From Falciphora oryzae (taxonomy: Eukaryota; Ascomycota; Sordariomycetes; Magnaporthales; Magnaporthaceae), in assembly GCA_000733355.1 (NCBI GenBank), contig JNVV01000017.1, positions 519,374-583,373 on the forward strand: DNA of 64,000 bases, in the 5' to 3' direction. A program made the translations under genes and the position numbers. Below the pieces are notes generated by a model. It saw only the letters and a list, made by a program, of their open reading frames with translations. It was not told where the DNA came from and did no database searches. Positions 22,533 through 32,387 of the stretch are shown piece after piece. Numbering within the stretch: position 1 is the stretch's first letter; each line of letters begins with the position of its first letter.

Positions 22533-24967
22533 CTACTGCAATGTGGGCTTCCCATGTATCGCTTCCCAATTTGGAGCAATTGGCGGAAGAGTAAACAATC
22601 CCGTGCGGTTGTCGTTGTGAGTCCGGCCGAGATTTCTCAGTTCGAATGGCTCCAATGATGATCCGACCCCGTCGTCGCCGCCCAGTTGCGATAGCTTGCT
22701 ATTTTCCATGTCGCCCAAAAGCTCCTTGATTTGAGCCCCCTGCCAATGGTTCTCTGTTGCCGCCGCGAGAACTCTTTTTGTAACGTTAACCTCAGCTTTC
22801 CTCCGCTGAAGCAGAATGGCCAACACGGCCGACCCCTGCCGTCTATTGCCAGCCGCAGCAACGAGCACGTCTTCGGTGATTTTCACCTCGTCACCTCTGT
22901 AATCGAGCAGAAGGTTCATTGATGCCCCTCCTTCCCGGATGTTTCCTGCTATAGCTTTGGTCACGTCTTCGGTAACCTTGACCTCGTCCCCTCGGTGATT
23001 GAACAGGGTCCGCAAGACTTCGGCATCCAGGGAGCCCGCAATCCAAACGACTCTTTCTCGGCCCAGCGGCGTGCCACGTCGAAGGATAGCCGTGATTGCC
23101 TCGAGCTTTTCTGGTACCAAAGTTCCCTCGTCTTCGTACGTCGATGCTAACTCCTCCCTATTCCTGAGCGTGTCTGGATGGCGTGCTCCTTGTACGCACT
23201 TCCTGGTCTCTATCAGTTGTTCGAGTATTTCCTTTGCCGCTTTCCACTCATGCGATCGTCGATACACCCGTACGAGCCATTCTTTAGCTGCCAGCGTGCC
23301 AAGGTTCTCTCCTCCAAACTCCACCTCCTGGGCGTCGATAATCTGCCGGAGTGCCGCTGCTGCTTCCTGGTACTGTTCGCCGTCGTCCAGAACAGATGCT
23401 GCGTTCCACAATCTGTCCAGCTTGCTCGACTGGCGAGCCGGGATCTTGGTCCCCGGACACACCTGAGCCCGGAATCCCGCCACCGTGTCGTAGTCATCTC
23501 TGCGCTGCGCGCCTGGCTGTGCTGCTTCCCAGTCCCATACGAGCAGCATTCGCAGTGGGAAGCTTGCGACGGCGGCCTGCTCTTCCCCAAGAAGAGGAGT
23601 TGCGATTGCAATGACAGAGAAGTAGTCGCTACACTGCCTGATCAACGTAGGTCTTGCTGCTCCGGCCAGCAAGCACACCAGATCACCGACCTGGGCGGGC
23701 CTTGCCAAAGGAGGAAGCGTCCACCTCTGTGGCGTCTGCACGTCCAGGCGCCCGGACGTACCTTTCAACGCGACAGCGACCTGCTGCTGGTTGTTTCGAT
23801 TATTCTGAATGGTCCAAGACACCTTGCCGATCACTACACCTCTGCCGCTAATGGCGGCCGTTTCTGTGTCAGACCACGCCTCGACCATAACCTGAGTGCC
23901 GAGCAGGAATGTCACGACGCGCTCCAGCAGGACACGCCACTGGATTCCATAATTCGGTGACAGATCGGCGGGCAGCAGGTCGGAGCTCATGCTGATGAGG
24001 GCGAACACCTTGTCGTGGCGGACGGTGGCCTGGCGGGAGTGGTACATGTCTATCAGCTCGCTCAGGGGCCGAATGGGGATGCGAGCCGGTTCCTTTCCCT
24101 GCTGAAACACTGCGCCCCCGATAAGGTACGTCACAGGACGGATCAGGCTCTGCAGGTCTGGAGCGGCTTCGTAGACGGGGTCCAACGCGGCCGAATTGAG
24201 AGCGGCGCTGAATGCGTAGCCGTCAATGCCCGTTGACCCGCATCTAACTAGAATGCTTCGAGCGGCGGCAACCTCTTGAAGCACCTGAACGAGTCTTCGT
24301 CAGCGTTGTGCCCGACGTCGAAGGGAAATGGCCTTGGAATTCTCACCCAGATACGCTCAAACCACCGCCTTCTCAACAACGCGAGCACTCCTTGTTTTGT
24401 TTCTCCACTGATCATCAACTCACTGCTATTACCAGACATTTCCTCAACGGCAACGCGGCGGATCTCCTGCAGCGCCCAATCGCCCCGCTCATCTCCCGCC
24501 TCGTCCAGCCAGACGACCACGCGGTTGGCATGGCTGTAGATGTTGGCCATGAGCCGAATCTGGTCCGCCTTTTCCCCGTCGTCGCCCTGGTTAATACACA
24601 CGGCGTCCACCCACAGGATCCTCTCCAGGTGTCGGTTGCGGAGGTGTCGCAGTGCCGCGTGCAGGTTCGCCGTGACGGGCAGGTCGCGGCCGTCAATGGA
24701 GATGCTGTGGCGCCCGTCTGGCTTGCCCCAAACGTACGAGAGCGCTTCGTACAGATGGGAGTCATACCTCTTCTCTACCTCTCCTGGCCCGAGTAAAGGG
24801 TATTCGAAAAGCTGGCACTGCAGAGGCGCATCTTGTGTCGGGTGCGGCAGCAACCGCAGCAGGCGAATGGTGCCAGGTTTGAGGAAGGGAACATGGCGGT
24901 ACTGGAGCTTGGAGGAGTTGTGATCACTGCGCTGGCCGAGAGCGTCGCTGCTAGGTGCTTGGGACAT
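22533..24967 (-). CDS. HET-domain protein with TPR and ankyrin-like repeats
   Basis: Two exons, 24967-24347 and 24284-22533, joined in phase 0 across a 62-nt intron (24285-24346), give about 790 residues. The HET domain (residues ~55-215) shows YEALSYVWG, ILWVDAVCINQ, and WFERIWVLQEV spanning the splice junction. The middle holds a HET-type tail (HDKVFALISMSSD), then TPR-like text (LDRLWNAASVLDDGEQYQEA, HPDTLRNREELASTYEDEG). The C-terminus carries about three degenerate repeats of the type LLLDYRGDEVKITEDVLVAA AGN seen in fungal STAND proteins. HET proteins trigger non-self cell death after hyphal fusion. The frame is open throughout, so it may be active. The start at MSQAPSSDALG is chosen because it precedes the usual short leader of HET proteins. 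Confidence 0.85.
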
Positions 24968-26218
24968 CGTAGTAGGGAAAACGAGGGCGGAGGGACTCGG
25001 TAATTCCAGTTGATACTTAAGGGTTTGGACAGGATACTGGAGCACAGCCAGTTGAAAAGGAAAAGGGGGGAAATGCTGGATCTTGGTTACGCAGCGAGCA
25101 GACGAGAATGGAGTTTGGCAGGGTACCGGACGCCTTCGGGCTGATCGTCGGGCAAGCCGTTGGGAATTAGGCAAACCTCGGGCAAGATCTTTGTTCTTGG
25201 GGCCCAAGTTGCAGGTCCCAATCTGGCCAATTGGATGGCGAAGCCTGACGAGCCAATTGCCGGCTCCGTTGGGATACGGAAGATGGATATCGGCTTTATG
25301 GACGACCCGAGCGCCGGGAAAGACTCGAGGTGCCACTGGAGTCAGATTGACAGACCGTGCCGCAGCCGACCGGATCGACACCGGCGCGGCCAACTCACTG
25401 CAGCAGCCACCCGGCGAGCCGGACAGATTGACAACAGATCAACTGCTGTCCGCGCCCGGCCCCACTTCGGCCGACCGCCGGTGCATTGTGCTTTGTTATG
25501 CACTACGCGCAGTTCACGCAGTGCAACGTTGGCGCCCGCATAGCGACGGCGACGTGAGCTCGCTAATTGATTGATTGATAGTACAGCGGTGGTGCGCGAG
25601 CATGTTTTCGGGTTTGATGTTATGGTGGCCGATAGGGGGGCCCGCACGAGCGCAGATGGCGCAGCGCCGAAAGCAGTTGGCAGAGCGGCTTGGGCGTTTT
25701 CCAACGTCGAAAGGTCGTTGCAGGTATCGAGCAACGAGCAGCTGAACCCAGCCAGGCCCTCTGGTGCTGCACCTCTCCAATTCAAGCACAACGTGCCCGC
25801 CAATTCGCAGCCTGCAAGGCTGCCCCCTGGCTCTCGAGAGCGGTTCCAGCAGCTGCCCCAACGGCCCGAGACCAACGGTTTGCTCCACCATGCCCGCCCC
25901 ATCCAGGCGAAACTGCAGTGGAAGAGAAACTGTATACCCCGCAAACCCGCTGCCAACCGCTACAGTCCGACACTAGTAATTACATTGTAATGCCATCACC
26001 AACCGGAAAAATTGCACGGCCGCTGCAACAAGGCCCCGCTCCCTCGGGGCGGCGGCCTCATCGGGCACCTCGGACTCGTGGAGATGCACAAGGAAAGGCG
26101 TAAACGCAAGGATTATTCGCATGGAGAAGCGGCGGAAGGCGAAGGAGCGGGAAATGCGGACTGAAAGAAACGCGTCTTCCTTCATTCAAGCTCTACGACC
26201 ACATTGCCCGGGTTTACG
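24968..26218. other. Intergenic, no gene recognised
   Basis: Upstream of the HET gene and downstream of the gasdermin-like gene. Open frames overlap on both strands without domain signal. Confidence 0.4.
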
Positions 26219-27112
26219 TTAAAAATCCTCGTCGTCTCCAGCCACGTGTACGCACAGCACCTCGTCCCCGTCCTCGTCCTGGAGCGCCGCTTCGGCATCC
26301 ATGTCCCACAGATCTGGCAGGTCAGGATCCTCGGGCTTTAGGTCCAGCACCTCGGCCTCGTACTCTCGCGGAGACCCTTCCGCCTCGGCCATCACCTGGG
26401 CGTTCTCTCGCCTCCCGCCACCCTTAGCGTACAGGTCGCCGTTGCGGTAGTCTCGCAGCTTGTTGACGGCCTTGCGCTTGTACAGGATCTCGCGCAGGCG
26501 GTACGAGAAGACGAAGTCGTCCTCGATGTGCCCGGCCACAACCTGGCCCCACTGCGCCACCGCTTGGCCGCCAGCGCCCACCGTCACCGGAGCGCACAAC
26601 GGCGTAGGGTTTGCGCTGAGGTGGAGGTGCTGGCCGCGGCTCTTCGCTGCCGTGATCATGTAATCGGTGCCGCTGGCGATTTGCACGCCCGTGACCATGT
26701 AGAGGTTGGAGCTGAAGCGGCTGCCCCGAAGCGACGCCTGCACCTCGGGCTCGGCGAAGATGGCGTTGATGTCGGCCATGTCCGGGCTGATGGTGACCGA
26801 GGTGAGCGTGCGAAACCGGTACGAGGCCGCCTTGCTGCTTTCGAGCTGCACACCCACGCCAGAGCCCAGCCCCGTGAAGGCAAGAAAGTTGCTCCATACA
26901 CCGAACGCAAAGCCGGCGCGGCTGCTCGGGTTGCGCGTGGCCGCCTGCTCCTTCACCGCTGCTGCGCTGCTCACGATCCGGCGCAGCGTTTCCGAGTTGC
27001 GGCTGTTGAGAGCCATCTCGGGCGTCCGCGGCGACTCGATGATGTTTCCCAGGGCTATGGGGCCTGACGGCGGGCTGTCACGCGTTGGCGCCAGAAAGTA
27101 TGTTTTCGGCAT
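26219..27112 (-). CDS. Gasdermin-like pore-forming protein (HET-Q1/RCD-1 type)
   Basis: Intronless, 297 residues from the ATG at 27112. The N-terminus MPKTYFLAPTRDSPPSGPIA plus LGNIIESPRTPEMALNS fits the conserved start of fungal gasdermin-like proteins as I know it. Further along are a Gly-rich amphipathic stretch (FGVWSNFLAFTGLGSGVG), YMVTGVQIASGTDYMI, FVFSYRLREILYKRK, and an acidic tail of about 60 residues (DLKPEDPDLPDLWDMD, ALQDEDGDEVLC) ending GDDEDF. Known biology: fungal gasdermins are released by cleavage near the C-terminus and permeabilise membranes in allorecognition death. The neighbour across the divergent promoter is an S8 protease, as in het-Q1/het-Q2. Codon use is strongly GC3. 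Assignment rests on remembered motifs; a profile search would settle it. Confidence 0.65.
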   Translation of the reverse strand: MPKTYFLAPTRDSPPSGPIALGNIIESPRTPEMALNSRNSETLRRIVSSAAAVKEQAATRNPSSRAGFAFGVWSNFLAFTGLGSGVGVQLESSKAASYRFRTLTSVTISPDMADINAIFAEPEVQASLRGSRFSSNLYMVTGVQIASGTDYMITAAKSRGQHLHLSANPTPLCAPVTVGAGGQAVAQWGQVVAGHIEDDFVFSYRLREILYKRKAVNKLRDYRNGDLYAKGGGRRENAQVMAEAEGSPREYEAEVLDLKPEDPDLPDLWDMDAEAALQDEDGDEVLCVHVAGDDEDF

Positions 27113-27735
27113 CGTCGTTTGGATCCCGTTGCTGTCCAGACGTCTGGGGAGGTGGTCGGGAGCGGAGGTCCTTGCAGTCCTTACCAAGTGCGCCGGACGA
27201 GTGCCCAGGCGCGCGGTTCGCCCACCCAGTCAGTTCGTGATGCCCTCACGGCCTCGGTTGCTTAGCCTCATTGGGGTAGCCCGGGTGCTGGCTCCGGAGG
27301 GTTCATGTTGTCACATGGAATGGCGCAGCTGAAAGCTGCAGACGCCGCATGATGCATATTCGCTCACACTAGGCAGCAGCCGGCGCCCGATGAGCCGGTG
27401 GACAAATTTGTGAGCCGCGTTTTTCGCCAGCAAAAGTGGGATCCGCGCATTCACTGCACCCCAGTCTCGTTTTCGCCTTAGCCAGCACAACCTGAGCGTA
27501 TTTCGACTGCGTTCGCGTCAGCACTTGCGCTCCCGCGCCCTACATTCTCGGACGCTGCTCTCTGAGGTTCCATTATCTTGCTCGACGGGAGAACCATTTT
27601 TAGCATTACAGTTACGCCATTTTGCGCGGACGCCGATAGCACTCGTCCAATCGCGATGGGATCGGAGACGCGGAGTACGTGCTTCCTCCGCCGGTCCATA
27701 CTAGCCAGTCATCTCGGGTGTTCTAACTTTCGTAG
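27113..27735. promoter_or_regulatory. Divergent intergenic region between gasdermin-like and S8 genes
   Basis: About 600 bp separate the two start regions, which are transcribed away from each other, so regulatory sequence is probably shared. The right half may also contain an untranslated or unidentified first exon of the protease: the sequence TTCTAACTTTCGTAG just before 27736 looks like a branch point and acceptor. No TATA box stands out. Confidence 0.4.
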
Positions 27736-29777
27736 TGGAGAGGCGGCAACTGTTCGACGCCAAAGATGGCGTCGAGGGAGATGAAGCGTAAGTGCTGGCC
27801 CGGGCTTCTCGTTCAGGCCTTGCGCATTCGCTAACCCATCCTTTAGTGCCGCCGAATGGTTTAGAGACCTGGCTAGAATCAACGCGACTTTTGATGAGCA
27901 ACGGATCGGGAGGTTTAAGCGCGTTAAAATCGCTACATTGGACACGGGCATAGATATGACAAACGACGTCTTCAACAATCCAACAGCCAGGGAGCGCATC
28001 AAGCAGCGCGAGGATTTCTTGCGCGAGGATCCCTCGCGGACCGACGCCCACGACAAGTGCGGCCATGGCTCGCACTGCGCCGGCCTGCTGCGACGAGTTG
28101 CCCCGGCTGCCGACATTTACATTGCCTGCGTCGCTAAGGACTTTAGCACGGGGCTGGACGCCGAGGTGGTGATTAAGGCATGTAAAGACTCTCTCCCCAG
28201 ACGGCGAAGTTAGCACCACCGCCGTCGATAAATACGACCCGGGCCACTTTGCTCACATGCCAGCCCAGGCCATCGAACGAGCTTGCGCGCCCAAGATAGA
28301 CAAGGCCGGCTGGGACGTCGACATCATTACCATGTCGTTTGGGCTCCAAGAGCAGATAGAGCCGGTCGAGGCGGCGCTGCGCGAAGCCCTCAACCATGGC
28401 AAGATCATATTCGCCGCCGCCTCCAACAGCGGCGCGCGCAGAGAGATCGCCTTTCCAGCCTGGGTCGGCGGCATCGTATGCGTCAACTCGGCTACGGGCG
28501 ACGGCACACCTTCCACATTTAATCCGGTGGCCCAGCCCCCCAATAACTTCGCCATCCTGGGCGAGAACGTGCGCTCGGCCTGGATCTCTTCGCGGCCGAA
28601 CGCTACCAGGCATGGGGAGACCAAGATCATGTCAGGCACTTCCATGGCCTCGCCCATCGCCGCCGCCGTCTTCTCGCTCCTGCTCGAGGTGGCCTTGAAT
28701 CCCGCTGGAGACGAAGCCCGCCGCATCCTCGGGTACTACCAATCCAAAATGCGCAAAAGCGATGCCGTCCAAACGATACTGAAAAAAACATCAGACAACC
28801 GCGGCGAGTACACGGTCATTAACCTAAGGTTCCTCAAAGAAGTCGATGACCGGCTGGAGGTTGCCTACTGGATCAAGGACGCGCTGTGCGAGAGGTACGG
28901 CAAGCCGGGCGTCTCTGAGAGCCAACAAGGTAAGCCATTCATCCCTCATACCTGGTTCCAGCAACTAAGACCTTGCTCCAACTCCCCCGTCTCCGCAACC
29001 AACAGCCTCTCGCGCTGCCACCGTACCTCCTGCACAGCGAGAAATACGGCCGCCGCCGAAACCACTCCTTTTCTATACCCTGACCTCCAAAAACCATCAC
29101 ATCCGCGAAGCGAACTCCTACTGGGTCCACCTGACCCTGGACGCCTACGAGATATACGAAAGAATATACGAGGACTGCAAAGATCCCGGCAGCGGCTGGG
29201 TTTATTGTAAGTTTGTAATCTCGTCTGCCATTCCTCGCCCTGCCCCGCCGCTAGAACCCCTCAGGGCCTTCTTCCTAGTCTCACGGATGTGTGCTAATTC
29301 TGTTTGGGATGCGCAGACACCAGCTTTGCCCGCCAGTTCACCGGCACAGTGCCGGGGCCGAGCCTGGTCGAGTCGATGTGGGCTACTCTGCTCCGCGATA
29401 AGGGGAATATTACCGGCTCGAAGTACCCCAAAGGCTTCGCCATGGCAGTGCTTTACATGTTACACCTGAAGCGGTTTAGGCCGGAGCTGAAGCCGCTGAA
29501 CGAGGAACGGAGAGTCGGCATTAGCGAGGGGCAGCGCTCGCGGCTCGAAGGCTTTGGTAACTGGGTCGGGTGCCTGTGCAAACCGAACCTCCAGTGTGCC
29601 GTGCTGTGGAACTTTGTCGGCGGGCGTGGTCTGCACCGCGGCGGCAAGCCTAAGTCGTGCCTGCTGGCTAAGTTTATCGACAGCGACGGGAAGGTCGGGA
29701 TCTTCGAATCGGGCAAAATAGAAAGGGCGCTGCTGAAGAGAGCGCGGCAAGACTGGCGGGACAGCCTGAATAGATGA
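27736..29777 (+). CDS. S8 subtilisin-like protease with novel C-terminal domain
   Basis: Exons ?-27787, 27847-28177, 28269-28929, 29006-29206, 29317-29777 keep one frame. The catalytic triad is present: Asp in ATLDTGIDM, His in CGHGSHCAG, Ser in SGTSMASP, with DIITMSFG and FAAASNSG between. The second intron (28178-28268) begins GC (GCATGT), a GC-AG intron or a mutated donor; only this join gives VIKAIERAC. After the protease domain come about 250 residues I do not recognise, including NSYWVHLTLDAYEIYERIY and GFAMAVLYMLHLKRFRPEL and GNWVGCLCKPNLQCAVLWNF. No ATG was found: the first visible exon starts at an acceptor, and the DUF7580-type N-terminal region present in the second protease is absent here. 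Divergent from the gasdermin-like gene; inferred to be its activating protease. Confidence 0.7.
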
Positions 29778-30116
29778 CAGTTGCGTTTTCTCCGTCTTCC
29801 ATGACGCGGGGGTTGCGAGGTAGATTTGTAACGGATTTGAGTTAGAGATCGAAAGGATATTAAAAGCAATGGACCTGCTCCGTAACCATCCGACGCGTGC
29901 GTCAAAGAAGGAAAAAAAAAAAAAAAAAACGCTAAACCCCCCCACCCCCAAGCTACCAAGTATGCAATTACTACCACCTCCCGCCATTCCCTCACACCAT
30001 GGGCCAGACTGGAACAGCTTATGTTGATTAACCAGGCCTCCGTTAGGTTGTGGGCTTCGGCGGGTCCCCCTCTTCGCTCTACGCACCACTTTCCGCTCAA
30101 GCACCTGGCGCGCTCC
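29778..30116. other. Intergenic, 3' ends converge
   Basis: Convergent 3' region of the protease and CFEM genes. Contains an A17-18 run at about 29911-29929. No gene seen. Confidence 0.6.
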
Positions 30117-30872
30117 TCAGCGAGCGGCCGTGCTCGTATTATCGCCCACACTTTCCGGCAGGGTTGCGGGCGCCCCGGGCGGCATTCTGGCCTGCTGTAC
30201 GGGGGGTGGCCATGTCTCCCCCCTGCGCGGGCCGTCGTCCTCGTTGATAAGATTTTCGTGGTACTTGCGCTCCTCCATCCGCTTCCTCCACCACTCCTTC
30301 AACGCCGGTAGGACCTTCCAGAAGAAGGCGATGAGTAGGGCGATAAGGACGACGATGCCGCCGACGACGCCGCCGATTATGGGCCCTGTGTCGGTGGACG
30401 GGGCGGTGGACGAGGCGGTGGACGAGGCGGTGGGGGATGCGGTGGTGGAGTTGTTGCTCAGGGTGGCGCTAACGGTGCTGCTGGACGCCGAGGTGGTGGC
30501 GGTGCCGGCCCTGGTAGTGGTGGCCGAGAAGGCGGCGCACAGGGCCGTGCCGGCCGCGGCGACGTTGCCGATCTGGTCCGCGGGGCACGCGCCGAGGACG
30601 CAGGGGGCGGCGATGGACGCGATGGGGACCGCGGCGGTGCCGCACTGGCAGGCCGTGTCGGTGACCTGGCAGCCGGCGGAGGAGACGGCGGCGCTAATGC
30701 ACGAGGTCTGGTCGTGGTGGGAGGGCGGATGTTAGTGTTAAAGTTCACTTGCCATTAAATGTTGGGACGGTGTAAGTGGTAGGAGGGAAGCTTTTACAGC
30801 GCAGGCGGGCATGCCAGAAAGGTTCTGGGCCAGGGCGCCAGCGGTAGCAGCGAGAATGAAAGTAGTCTTCAT
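30117..30872 (-). CDS. CFEM-domain membrane protein
   Basis: Exon 1 (30872-30798) encodes a signal peptide, MKTTFILAATAGALAQNLSG, and the first CFEM Cys. A 90-nt intron (30708-30797) joins it in phase 0 to the rest. The CFEM domain has eight Cys (MPACA, TSC, AGCQ, TACQCG, AAPC, LGACP, ALCAAF). Then come a Ser/Thr-rich stalk, a single transmembrane helix (IIGGVVGGIVVLIALLIAFF) with WKVLPAL after it, and a basic cytosolic tail. About 220 residues in all. CFEM proteins of moulds bind haem or act as surface receptors/effectors; the TM plus cytosolic tail suggests a plasma-membrane receptor-type member. Intact. Confidence 0.9.
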
Positions 30873-31519
30873 GTTGAGCGAGTTTGGTTGTGCTGGAAGC
30901 AGAGTAACAAACTGGTCCTGATGGCGAGCGAAGGGAGTGGGAGGTGTATTATTGTAAAATGTAATATGGGTAAGGATTCGGTAAAAAACCGCTCGTGGGG
31001 GAAAAAAGGGGGGAAAAGGATGCAGCTGAAAGAATGGATAGGCAAAACGGGCGGGAGTTATTTATTAACGTCGTTTTTTCGTCCTAGTCCCAGCATCGCC
31101 CTTTGATCGGCCGATGCATACGACGCCGACGCTGGGCAACGTACTTGGTTTGCAAACCCAGAGCCAGCAAAGTGCAGGACCGGCAGCTTTCAGCCCAGGC
31201 CGGGGGGCGGGGANNNNNNNNNNNNNNNNNNNNNNNNNNNNNNNNNNNNCAGATGGCGTTTATTAGCAACAGAAGCCCATTCCTTTTCCGGCAGCGCCAC
31301 CAGTCGTCCCATTGGCTGGGCCCGGCAAATGGGCGTTTGGCCAGCCCACTCCTTTATTCGCTGGCCCGCCGTGTTTTCAGCTCGTGTGAACCGGCCGTTT
31401 TCCTCCCCTTTTGGCTGTCGGTTCTTTGCCATGACTTCCCGGCCCCTCTCGCGAAATCCACGGGCATGCAATGTCACCACCTTCTCGTAATGCTACCCCT
31501 TCGGCTCACGCCACGGATC
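30873..31519. other. Intergenic with small assembly gap
   Basis: Promoter side of the CFEM gene, then unassigned sequence with a 36-N gap at 31214-31249. No gene recognised. Confidence 0.5.
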
Positions 31520-31860
31520 GGCTCTCAAGGGTGGTCCCGAGGACCCCCCCCCGCCCTAACCTGGCCTTACCCCTTTTCCAGCACACTCGCCGGCCGACAG
31601 CATTACTACCGCCCGCAGCACTTACAACGCCCCGGCGTGTATACGCCCTACAGCCGATTGCCCGCTCACCAACAAGGAGCGCCGGAATGCGGCCCGACCC
31701 CCGTGTGCCTTCGGGTTTAATTCTGTTAGACGCCTCGATACCAGCACTATAGCCTAGTGTAGACAAGCTTAGGTAGCGCTAGCACGTCGTATGCCCCTAG
31801 GGAGGCAGGGACTGGTAGATCCCGACTGAACGACGTTAAATAGACTCACTCACTCACTCC
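31520..31860 (+). repeat. DR1 dispersed repeat, copy B
   Basis: Matches the other copies from the GGTCCC-rich 5' part through CAACAAGGAGCGCCGGAA, GCTTAGGTAGCGCTAGCACG and GACGTTAAATA, and ends in an (ACTC)n tail at 31843-31860. The tail abuts the broken kinase frame. Confidence 0.85.
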
Positions 31861-32108
31861 TTGTATTGGTGGTTCTGGTACACCTCGAGTTCCAGGCGCG
31901 GGAAGTTGCCGCGGATGGTGGATATGTTGTTATAGCCCTTCGCCAGCCCGAAATTACAGAATTTAACGTAGATGCCGCCCGAGTTTCGGTGTTGGACCAG
32001 TATGTTTCCCGACTTGATGTTTCGATGCATAATCGGCGGGTTGCTTCCGTGCGAGTACTCCAAGGCCGATAGGCATTGCTGGAGAATTGATACACATTAA
32101 GCAGCTGA
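31854..32108 (-). pseudogene. Protein kinase remnant ending at DR1 copy B
   Basis: Minus-strand text ALEYSHGSNPPIMHRNIKSG, NILVQHRNSGGIYVKFCNFG, LAKGYNNISTI and EVYQNHQYKE is the catalytic loop to APE-region of a fungal kinase. The catalytic Asp of HRD is Asn and the DFG Asp is Asn, both G-to-A type changes. The stop after QYKE is made from the complement of the DR1 (ACTC)n tail, so the gene was cut there by the repeat. The N-lobe was not found upstream. Confidence 0.65.
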
Positions 32109-32387
32109 GATGTTAGTGTGCTCGGCTAAGGATTCGCAGGGAACGTATTCCAGCTGCGGTCGTGGTTGGTCCTGCGTGAGATCGGACTTGAGAAGCTTCA
32201 CAACGTGAGGTTGAAGATGTGTTTGATGTTAGAGCAAAGGATGGCATGGTAACGATCGTCGTGGATGCGTATGAACTCGATGATATCGTTTGCAGCGGAA
32301 AAAGGAAAAAGAAAAAAAATTGCACAAAAAAAGGAAGAAGGGAAACAAGCCACCGCGCTGATTGCCTCACAACAATGTCTAAACCGC

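Noticed and set aside
21757..24967. A single fused gene of HET-TPR plus hydrolase
   Set aside because: The HET frame stops at 22533 and the hydrolase is in another frame with its own upstream acceptor; no donor joining them in frame was found.
26219..27112. The 297-residue protein as a simple secreted effector
   Set aside because: No signal peptide; the block pattern and protease neighbour fit a cytosolic gasdermin-like protein better.
30130..30735. Plus-strand 201-residue ORF over the CFEM gene
   Set aside because: It is the antisense shadow of the CFEM exon, which has a signal peptide, eight Cys and a clean intron.
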